NCBI RefSeq assembly: GCF_037977385.1
Contig: NZ_CP150277.1
Location: forward strand, 2,395,001 to 2,459,000
Direction: 5' to 3'
From: Terribacillus sp. FSL K6-0262
GTDB lineage: Bacteria > Bacillota > Bacilli > Bacillales > Amphibacillaceae
DNA: 64,000 bases
This document shows, in pieces, positions 36,551-43,249 of this stretch (positions are counted from its first letter, which is position 1; every line of letters starts with the position of its first letter). A program made the translations under genes and the position numbers. The notes beneath the pieces are model-generated. The model made no database searches. It worked only from the letters and a program-made list of their open reading frames with translations, and was not told the DNA's origin.

Positions 36551-38201
36551 AGTTGTTTACGGTATGCATATGCTTCGATTCCCCGAGCACGGCTTCTGCG
36601 ATGTTCACGGCGTGGTCCCCGATACGTTCCAGGTTGCTGATGATGTCTACAAAGACAATGCCGGACTGGCCGCTGCAGGAGCCCTCCGTCAAGCGCTGGA
36701 TATGCTGCTTGCGGAGCTTGCGCTCAAGTGTGTCGATTTTATTTTCTTGTTCCACCACGACTTTTGCCTGCTCTTTATCATTGTTCCGTAAGGTGAGCAT
36801 GGCATCCCTCACGGTATCCGTTGTAAGCAGGAACATGTTTGTCAGATCCTCCATTGCGGAAGTGGAGATTTTGACTTTGTTCGTCTGCTGATATTCGACG
36901 AGTTCGACGATATTCTCGAAGTGGTCGCCGATTCGCTCGATATCGCTGACCGCATCAATCAAGGCGCTGTGTTCTTCTGATTCCTGTGGCGAAAGGGATT
37001 CAGAAGAAATCTGGACGAGATAGTCCGTGATTTTGCGGTCGAAGTTATTGATGGCTTCCTCGATCTGATAAGCAGTATCAGCATGTTTCACTTGCTTGGT
37101 CTGCAAGTACTGGCTTGTTTCTTCCAATCCTTGTACAGCTATATCTCCCATGCGGACAACTTCCTGCTTGGCATTGCCCAAAGCAACGGAAGGTGACTGC
37201 TGAATGACAGCCGGATCCAAGGTTTTGGCATGGAAGTCAGCCATTTTTTCTTCACCCGGGATCAATTTAGTGACGATCCAGGCAAGTAACGCGACGAACG
37301 GAAGCTGAATCAATGTGTTCGTAATATTGAATGTTCCATGCGCGAATGCAATGGTCATGCTTGGATTCAAATCCCATGCTGTCTGCATCCAGCTGACCAG
37401 TGCGGTATATGGAATCAACAGGATCAAAAAGATCACTGTCCCGATGAGGTTGAATAATACATGGGTTGCCGCTGCTCGTCTCGCTGCAATCGAAGCACCG
37501 ATGGAAGCAAGCACGGCAGTGATCGTCGTTCCGATATTATCCCCGAATAGGATTGGCAAAGCTGCCTGCAGATCGACAAGGCCCTCGGTATAAAGGCCTT
37601 GCAGAATGCCGATTGTTGCACTGGAGCTTTGTACGACGACCGTGAATAGCGTCCCGGCTACGACAGCCAGGATAGGATTGTCGCTTAGCTGAACCGTAAG
37701 ATCATGGAAGGATTCCAGGCTGCGGAGCGGTTTCATCGCACCGCTCATCAGTTCAAGGCCGTAGAACAGTGCACCGAAGCCGAAGAAGATTTGGCCGACG
37801 TTGTTGATTTTTTTGTTTTTAAAGAAGAATAGCATCATGGCGCCGACAGCGAGGATCGGCAGTGCATAGGCACCGACATCCAATCCGATGATGAAAGCAG
37901 TGACTGTCGTTCCAATATTGGCCCCCATGATGACGCCGATTGCCTGGCGCAATGTCATGAATCCGGCACTTACCAAGCTGACGGTGATGACCGTCGTACC
38001 AGAGCTGCTCTGAATCAGGATGGTGACGAGCATCCCGGCAAGGACACCCATCAATGGGTTGGTCGTGAATTTATCCAGAATGTCACGCAATTTATCTCCG
38101 GCCGACTTCTGGAGACCGTCCCCCATCGATTTGATACCAAAAAGGAAAATACCCAATCCCCCGATAAAGGAGAAAATCAGTTCCTGTATATTTATATCCA
38201 A
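36549..38201 (-). CDS. Na/Pi cotransporter family protein with PhoU domain
   Basis: This 550-residue protein has two Na_Pi_cotrans repeats (ILIQSSSGTTVITVSLVSAGFM near 61-82 and VVVQSSSATIGILQG near 187-201; the QSSS motif is the family hallmark) with about eight to ten membrane segments, and a C-terminal helical PhoU-like region (about 345-550). It imports phosphate with sodium or, as for YjbB, may export it. Pho-box-like repeats upstream and ppx-ppk elsewhere in the window fit phosphate homeostasis. Intact length; ribosome site AGGGGTGAAAAC. Confidence 0.88.
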   Translation of the reverse strand: MDINIQELIFSFIGGLGIFLFGIKSMGDGLQKSAGDKLRDILDKFTTNPLMGVLAGMLVTILIQSSSGTTVITVSLVSAGFMTLRQAIGVIMGANIGTTVTAFIIGLDVGAYALPILAVGAMMLFFFKNKKINNVGQIFFGFGALFYGLELMSGAMKPLRSLESFHDLTVQLSDNPILAVVAGTLFTVVVQSSSATIGILQGLYTEGLVDLQAALPILFGDNIGTTITAVLASIGASIAARRAAATHVLFNLIGTVIFLILLIPYTALVSWMQTAWDLNPSMTIAFAHGTFNITNTLIQLPFVALLAWIVTKLIPGEEKMADFHAKTLDPAVIQQSPSVALGNAKQEVVRMGDIAVQGLEETSQYLQTKQVKHADTAYQIEEAINNFDRKITDYLVQISSESLSPQESEEHSALIDAVSDIERIGDHFENIVELVEYQQTNKVKISTSAMEDLTNMFLLTTDTVRDAMLTLRNNDKEQAKVVVEQENKIDTLERKLRKQHIQRLTEGSCSGQSGIVFVDIISNLERIGDHAVNIAEAVLGESKHMHTVNN

Positions 38202-38253
38202 GTTTTCACCCCTAAGGTTATAATCTGTCGCAAACAGGACTATTATGTCTAAT

Positions 38254-38303
38254 TGTTAAGTCGGTGTAAAGGTTAAAATGAAAGGATTTACAAAACCTTT
38301 ACA
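38254..38303. promoter_or_regulatory. two pairs of PhoP-box-like direct repeats
   Basis: On the minus strand TTTACA-N5-TTAACA spans 38270-38254, 53 bases upstream of the transporter start and in coding orientation. On the plus strand TTTACA-N5-TTTACA spans 38287-38303. Both fit the Bacillus PhoP repeat TT(A/T/C)ACA with 11-base period, in opposite orientations. Confidence 0.5.
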
Positions 38304-38344
38304 AAGGGAAGGGTATTATTTTAAAAGGTTCCATATAAAGGGAA

Positions 38345-38371
38345 AAAGCTATTCCTTAAGGGAACAGCTTT
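38345..38371 (-). terminator. terminator of the 38-residue gene
   Basis: On the minus strand AAAGCTGTTCC pairs with GGAATAGCTTT (one G-U) and is followed by TTCCC after a TTTTT run. It starts at the stop codon of the small gene. Confidence 0.7.
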
Positions 38372-38487
38372 TAAAATCCAAGCATTTCTTTATAGCCGGT
38401 AAATACGATATAAATCGTACCGATCATCATCACTGCAAGCAGCACGAGCATGGTGTAGAAGAAAGTCTTTTTTCCTTTGGATGGCAT
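38371..38487 (-). CDS. small membrane protein, 38 residues
   Basis: A short gene encodes a basic start (MPSKGKKTFFYTM), one membrane helix (LVLLAVMMIGTIYIVFTG) and the tail YKEMLGF. AAAAGGAGCGTCACC is a strong ribosome site, and a hairpin terminator begins directly at the stop, so it looks like a complete small transcription unit. Function unknown; similar tiny membrane proteins are common in Bacillaceae. Confidence 0.65.
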   Translation of the reverse strand: MPSKGKKTFFYTMLVLLAVMMIGTIYIVFTGYKEMLGF

Positions 38488-38589
38488 GGTGACGCTCCTT
38501 TTGCATAAGTCAATGGTATCATCATACCATGCCTGTCTTACATAATTCCAACGTTACTCCTCATACTAACAGGACGAGGAGGGAACGGA

Positions 38590-39936
38590 TTGAAAAAGCA
38601 TCCAGGTAATAAAGGGCAAGGCAAGACATCGAATACCGGGAATATGAAGTGGTGGCAGCTTTCGCTCATCGGCATCGGCTGCACGATCGGGACGGGATAT
38701 TTCCTCGGTTCCGTGATCGGAATCCATCTGACTGGGGCTTCCATTGTCATTTCCTTTGTTGCTGCCGCCATTGGTACGCTGATTGTCTTCCTATCATTGG
38801 CGAAGATGACAGCGAGTGATCCGCAGGAAGGATCATTCTGTTATTATGCAGGCAAGGCATTCGGCGGCTGGGCCGCATTCAGCTGCGGCTGGAGCTATTG
38901 GTGTTCCAATATTTTGATCATGGGAAGCCAGCTGACTGCGATTTCGCTTTTGAGCCAGTTCTGGTTCGAAAAGGTGCCCTTATGGGTGTTTTCGGCAATC
39001 TATGCCGCATTGGCCATCATCGTCGTCCTGACCGGGGCGAAGGGATTCAATAAGATGGAGAATGTATTCGCGATCGTCAAAACGGCTGCAATCACCATGT
39101 TCATAGTGTTGGCTGCCCTTGTCTTATTTGATGTCATTTCGACTGAATCGACATATAAGCCCTTCCAGGAATCTTTCCTTCACGATGGATTCAAGGGATT
39201 ATGGGCTTCGCTTATCTATGCGTTTTATGCTTTTGGCGGTATCGAGGTCATCGGGATGATGGCGATGCAGCTGAAGAAGAAGGAAGAGGCTGCCAAGGCG
39301 GGGACAATCATGCTGATCGGACTTGCCATTCTTTATGTCCTTTCCTTGCTGCTGGCCATCAGCCTGGTGAAGACACATGATTTCAAAATGAATGAAAGCC
39401 CATTCGTGACAGCGCTCAAGCAGACTCCGCTTGATTTCTTTCCGCATGTGTTCAATGCAGCCGTCATCATCGCCGGCTTCTCTACATTGTGTGCGGCGCT
39501 GTTTGCCGTGACCAATCTGCTCGTCATGCTGGCCAAAGACAAGGATGCGCCGCAGCTTTTTGCCAAAAAGCTGAAATTCAAGGACCTGCCTTTGGCGAGT
39601 CTGCTGCTCGCAGCTGTGGGGCTCCTTGCCAGTATCATCACGGCGCTATTATTGCCTGGGAAAATATATGAGTACATCACGACGGCGGCAGGTCTTTTGC
39701 TTTTGTACAATTGGCTGTTCATTTTGGCTTCTGCCTGGAAAAATGAAAAATTCAAGCTGGGCAGCAAGGTGGCTGCAATCATCGGGGCCATCCTGCTGCT
39801 TGCAGGCATCAGCGGGACGGCAGTCGAAGCGGAAGTGCGTCCCGGCCTTTATGTAAGCGGCGGCTTTGCCGTCCTGATCCTGCTTATCGGCATTTGGGTG
39901 AAGCTCAAGAAATCAGAAAACACGCAGCACGCCTAA
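38590..39936 (+). CDS. APC family amino acid permease
   Basis: This 448-residue protein with twelve predicted membrane segments has WWQLSLIGIGCTIGTGYFLGS near residues 20-40, which contains the GxGxxGxG-type substrate loop of the AAT/APC group, and FYAFGGIEVIGMMAMQLKKKEEA near 208-230. It carries an amino acid with a proton; the substrate is unknown. Start is TTG after GAGGAGGGAACGGA. Its last 24 bases overlap the convergent LysE-type gene. Confidence 0.85.
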   Translation: MKKHPGNKGQGKTSNTGNMKWWQLSLIGIGCTIGTGYFLGSVIGIHLTGASIVISFVAAAIGTLIVFLSLAKMTASDPQEGSFCYYAGKAFGGWAAFSCGWSYWCSNILIMGSQLTAISLLSQFWFEKVPLWVFSAIYAALAIIVVLTGAKGFNKMENVFAIVKTAAITMFIVLAALVLFDVISTESTYKPFQESFLHDGFKGLWASLIYAFYAFGGIEVIGMMAMQLKKKEEAAKAGTIMLIGLAILYVLSLLLAISLVKTHDFKMNESPFVTALKQTPLDFFPHVFNAAVIIAGFSTLCAALFAVTNLLVMLAKDKDAPQLFAKKLKFKDLPLASLLLAAVGLLASIITALLLPGKIYEYITTAAGLLLLYNWLFILASAWKNEKFKLGSKVAAIIGAILLLAGISGTAVEAEVRPGLYVSGGFAVLILLIGIWVKLKKSENTQHA

Positions 39937-40533
39937 ATAGCCGAAATAAATACCAAAGCCGAGCAGGGAGAGCCCGGAAACGAAAGTGATCAGCCGCAGG
40001 AGCCGATCACTCAGGAAACGGCGCAGGCTGCTTGATAAAAGGGCGATGACATTATCCCATAAAAAGACACCGATAAAGATGCTCGTCGTGTAAAGCAGCA
40101 GGTGGTCAGCCTCGCCTTGCTCGACGATTTTGGCAAGGACGGACCCATAGACACCCACCCAGAACATGATGCTGATCGGATTGACGAGCGCAAGGAAGAA
40201 TCCGTAGCGAAGACCCTGCAGCGGGGCAACCGTCGTCATGCCGGCGCGTGTCAATGTCCGCGTCTTCAGAACGCTTTCCATGCCAAGATAAAGGAAGACG
40301 AAGCTCCCGAAAAAATATAAAAAAGACTGGACGATCGGGATCATGATGACATGATAAAACCCAAGATATACGAGCAGCATATAGAGGATATCCGCCAGCA
40401 TGGCCCCGAAGCCGACGGATAAGCTTTGCAGGAATCCGCCGCGGATTCCTTTTTCCATTTGGGCAGCATTCACTGGTCCGACTGGAGCGGATAAGCTGAC
40501 TCCCAACAAAATATAGTGCAGGATATTTCCCAT
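39913..40533 (-). CDS. LysE/RhtB family exporter
   Basis: This 206-residue membrane protein with about six segments starts LLGVSLSAPVGPVNAAQMEKGIRGGF, the family signature in which the proline-rich loop follows the first helix, and continues with SVGFGAMLADILYMLLVYLG. LysE-type proteins export amino acids or related solutes. It is convergent with, and overlaps the 3' end of, the amino acid permease gene. AAAAGGAGG precedes the ATG. Confidence 0.85.
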   Translation of the reverse strand: MGNILHYILLGVSLSAPVGPVNAAQMEKGIRGGFLQSLSVGFGAMLADILYMLLVYLGFYHVIMIPIVQSFLYFFGSFVFLYLGMESVLKTRTLTRAGMTTVAPLQGLRYGFFLALVNPISIMFWVGVYGSVLAKIVEQGEADHLLLYTTSIFIGVFLWDNVIALLSSSLRRFLSDRLLRLITFVSGLSLLGFGIYFGYLGVLRVF

Positions 40534-40625
40534 GCTTGGCCTCCTTTTGACTCACTTGTACAGCCTATTCAGAGGAGGGGGAGGGTAGTCCGATTTTTTA
40601 TTTTACAAAATATTAATGCATCCTT

Positions 40626-40662
40626 GAAAACACGCGTTTCTTAATGGAAAATGCGTGTTTTC
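40626..40662. repeat. stem-loop upstream of the sigma factor gene
   Basis: GAAAACACGC (40626-40635) pairs perfectly with GCGTGTTTTC (40653-40662) and is followed by TTTGTG. It lies 90 bases from the divergent LysE-type gene and 220 from the sigma gene. It may be a terminator-like leader element or an operator. The rest of the 40534-40882 gap shows nothing recognisable. Confidence 0.5.
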
Positions 40663-40882
40663 TTTGTGCTTCAGGTTTTTGCGACAAATCCTGCAGTTAA
40701 GCTTCTGTAAAAATGGGGGCTATCCGCTTCAAGATGTCGAAAGTGGTAAATCCCCCCTTTTCTTGCAAAAACTACGATTATAAGACAGAATGGCGATGGA
40801 TGAACGAAAAGTCCTAAAAAATGTTAAGGAGGGTCGGTGTTCGTAAGCTGTTCTGCCTAAAAATCAAGAGGAGTGGATGATA

Positions 40883-41401
40883 ATGAAGGATATTCGCAAT
40901 ACCGATTTTCAGTTGATTCTCGATCAGTACAAGAACATGATTCATTACCATATCCATCGGATGAAGATACGGGATCCGCATGACGAGTTCCTCCAGGAAG
41001 GCATCATGGCACTGTTCCTTGCCTGTAATGGGTATGACGAAACGAAAGGGGATTTTAATGCCTATGTCAGCAGAATGATCCGCTTCCGCCTGATCGACTA
41101 CCTCAGAAAAATCATCCGCGAACAAGAAAAAGTCGACCTCCTCATCAATGAAACCCACACCCTTGCCGTTATCCAGGAAGAAGAAGATTTGATGGAGAAA
41201 CAGGAATTCTGGGACAAAATCAAGCAGCTCCTGACGGATAAGCAATATAAATGGGTGTACTGGAAAATCAAGCATGACTTGACGATCAAGGAAATTGCCC
41301 ATATCGAGGACACAACCGAAGATGCCGTCAAAAATTGGGGAAGGGAAGCGAAAAGGAAGCTGAAGGAACAGCCGTTCATTATGGAATGCCGAGGTAAATA
41401 A
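40883..41401 (+). CDS. sigma-70 family RNA polymerase sigma factor
   Basis: This 172-residue protein has region 2 (DPHDEFLQEGIMALFLACNGYDETKGDFNAYVSRMIRFRLIDYLRK, about 34-78) and a region 4 helix-turn-helix (LTIKEIAHIEDTTEDAVKNWGREAKRKL, about 135-162). Short length without regions 1 and 3 resembles SigH/ComX-type or ECF-like factors. No anti-sigma gene is adjacent. ATG at 40883 is spaced well from AGAGGAG; an ATG six bases earlier is closer than usual. Its regulon is unknown; ugd downstream has its own spacing and a terminator intervenes. Confidence 0.78.
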   Translation: MKDIRNTDFQLILDQYKNMIHYHIHRMKIRDPHDEFLQEGIMALFLACNGYDETKGDFNAYVSRMIRFRLIDYLRKIIREQEKVDLLINETHTLAVIQEEEDLMEKQEFWDKIKQLLTDKQYKWVYWKIKHDLTIKEIAHIEDTTEDAVKNWGREAKRKLKEQPFIMECRGK

Positions 41402-41410
41402 GGAATGACT

Positions 41411-41434
41411 AAGGGTGCATCTTCATGCACCCTT
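41411..41434 (+). terminator. terminator after sigma factor gene
   Basis: AAGGGTGCAT (41411-41420) pairs with ATGCACCCTT (41425-41434) around a CTTC loop. Only a weak T-rich tail follows (TACATAT). Confidence 0.65.
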
Positions 41435-41451
41435 TACATATACATGAAAAA

Positions 41452-41479
41452 TGTAAAATTAATGAAAAAGTTATGTAAA
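41452..41479 (+). promoter_or_regulatory. three TGTAAA-type repeats with 11-base period
   Basis: TGTAAA (41452), TGAAAA (41463) and TGTAAA (41474) are spaced exactly 11 bases apart. On this strand they match WalR half-sites; on the other strand they read TTTACA/TTTTCA/TTTACA, like PhoP boxes. They lie 120-147 bases before ugd. Confidence 0.4.
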
Positions 41480-41598
41480 TAATATCCGCAAATTGGATAA
41501 TTTATAGTAAACTATTATCATTATCGCAGCAGTATTCAGTTTGATTTATAGCTTGACAGAAGTGTTTATACACCTCGAAATAAGAAGGGATCGTAAAA

Positions 41599-42942
41599 AT
41601 GAAGAAAATTGCAATTGTTGGCACAGGATATGTAGGCTTAGTGACTGGAGTGGCACTATCGGATATCGGACATGATGTAACATGCGTGGATATCGATGAA
41701 GCGAAAGTCGCCAAAATGAACCAAGGCTTATCTCCAATTTATGAGCCGGGTCTGGCAGAATTGATGACCAAAAATATCGAAAAGGGCAATCTTCATTTCA
41801 CGACTGACCACAGCGTCGCTTTTAAGGATGCGGATGCCATCTATATAGCAGTAGGTACACCGGAAAGGGCGGACGGTTCTGCCAATCTTGACTTCGTGCA
41901 GCAGGTGGCAAAAGACATCGCTGCCAATGTGTCGGATAAAGGAGCCGTTGTCGTTACGAAAAGTACGGTGCCGGTCGGTACGAATAAGCTTGTGAAGCAT
42001 TGGATTACCGAAGCGCTTGATCGCGATGTGCAAATCGAGGTTGTATCCAATCCGGAATTCCTTCGGGAGGGCTCGGCTGTCTACGATACATACTATGGCG
42101 ACCGGATCGTGATCGGAGCGGAAAGCCCGGCTGCAGCGGATTTGATCGAAGAAATCAATAAGCCGTTTGGCGTTCCTGTATTCCGTACGGATATCGAGAG
42201 TGCCGAAATGATCAAATATGCATCCAATGCCTTCCTGGCAGCGAAAATCAGCTTCATCAATGAAATCGGTACGATTTGCGGCAAGCTAGGGGCCAATATC
42301 GAGGATGTTGCCAAGGGAATGGGCATGGACAAACGGATCGGCGACAAATTCCTGAATGCCGGCATCGGCTATGGCGGTTCCTGCTTCCCGAAAGATACGA
42401 AGGCTCTTGTTCAGATCGCCGGTGACGTGAATCATAAATTCGATTTGCTGGAATCCGTCATCAATGTAAATAACCAGCAGCAGCAAATTCCGGTTGATAT
42501 CGCCCAAATGGTCGTACGCGGCGGACTGGAAGGCAAGAAAGTCGCCATGCTCGGCCTGGCGTTCAAGCCAAACACCGATGATATGCGCGAATCAGCCAGC
42601 ATCGTCTTGGCACGGAAATTGACGGAGCTTGGTGCGAACATCTCCGCATTCGACCCGATCGCGATGGAAAATGCGAAGCGTCTGCTTCCGGAGACTGTGC
42701 ATTATGCAGCCAGCACGGAGGAAGCATTAAAGGATGCCGATGTCGCGATCATCGTGACAGAGTGGGATGAATTCAAAGACTTGCCATTGACTGTCTTTGA
42801 AAAGCAAATGAAGCAGCCGATCGTCATCGATGGCCGCAACTGCTATCCGTTAAGCTATGTGGAAACAGCGAATATCGATTATCACAGCATTGGACGACCT
42901 TCTGTCATCCGTGCGAAGAAATCAAATCAGCCAGCAAATTAA
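41599..42942 (+). CDS. ugd: UDP-glucose 6-dehydrogenase
   Basis: This 447-residue enzyme has the NAD motif GTGYVGL (8-14), the substrate segment FLREGSA (154-160), the catalytic region GIGYGGSCFPKDT with nucleophile Cys262, and the C-terminal GLAFKPNTDDMRESAS. It oxidises UDP-glucose twice to UDP-glucuronate (TuaD/Ugd). The product feeds the CapI-like epimerase of the polysaccharide operon 14 kb upstream and may also serve a teichuronic-type polymer. GC content is like the chromosome, not like the AT-rich cassette. AGAAGGGATCG precedes the ATG. Confidence 0.93.
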   Translation: MKKIAIVGTGYVGLVTGVALSDIGHDVTCVDIDEAKVAKMNQGLSPIYEPGLAELMTKNIEKGNLHFTTDHSVAFKDADAIYIAVGTPERADGSANLDFVQQVAKDIAANVSDKGAVVVTKSTVPVGTNKLVKHWITEALDRDVQIEVVSNPEFLREGSAVYDTYYGDRIVIGAESPAAADLIEEINKPFGVPVFRTDIESAEMIKYASNAFLAAKISFINEIGTICGKLGANIEDVAKGMGMDKRIGDKFLNAGIGYGGSCFPKDTKALVQIAGDVNHKFDLLESVINVNNQQQQIPVDIAQMVVRGGLEGKKVAMLGLAFKPNTDDMRESASIVLARKLTELGANISAFDPIAMENAKRLLPETVHYAASTEEALKDADVAIIVTEWDEFKDLPLTVFEKQMKQPIVIDGRNCYPLSYVETANIDYHSIGRPSVIRAKKSNQPAN

Positions 42943-42961
42943 TCACATAAGATAAACGAAA

Positions 42962-42999
42962 GGAGGCTGCTGTCCATTGTGGGACGGCTGCCTCTTTTT
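42962..42999 (+). terminator. terminator after ugd
   Basis: GAGGCTGCTGTCC pairs with GGACGGCTGCCTC with one internal mismatch and one G-U, followed by TTTTTC. Confidence 0.75.
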
Positions 43000-43016
43000 C
43001 ATTTTGGCGGATCCAT

Positions 43017-43097
43017 TCAAGGGTGCAGGAAGTATCTGCCGACGATCATGAATAGATTAAACATAATGAAAAGACATAAAGCGCTGATCATGATCAT
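43017..43097 (-). CDS. possible 26-residue hydrophobic peptide
   Basis: A short frame encodes MIMISALCLFIMFNLFMIVG followed by RYFLHP, essentially one membrane helix. It starts 15 bases after the stop of the 43-residue gene on the same strand. No clear ribosome site (GAGACG is weak), so it may not be translated. Confidence 0.25.
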   Translation of the reverse strand: MIMISALCLFIMFNLFMIVGRYFLHP

Positions 43098-43112
43098 GTC
43101 AAATATACGTCT

Positions 43113-43244
43113 CTAGTGTGTACTCGGTTTATGGTCGGCGCTCTCCTCATCCTTGTTATATGTGAGCAATTCTTCTTCTATCTCTTCATTCAGTTTTTTT
43201 AAAGCTTCCGCTTCTTCGTTTTTATTACGCTCCTGTTCCGGCAT
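43113..43244 (-). CDS. small acidic coiled-coil protein, 43 residues
   Basis: A short gene encodes MPEQERNKNEEAEALKKLNE then EIEEELLTYNKDEESADHKP and STH, a highly charged helical peptide. It begins five bases after the stop of the Mur-ligase-like gene, whose last codons supply AAAAGGGTGA as ribosome site, so translation is probably coupled. Function unknown. Confidence 0.55.
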   Translation of the reverse strand: MPEQERNKNEEAEALKKLNEEIEEELLTYNKDEESADHKPSTH

Positions 43245-43249
43245 TGCGT

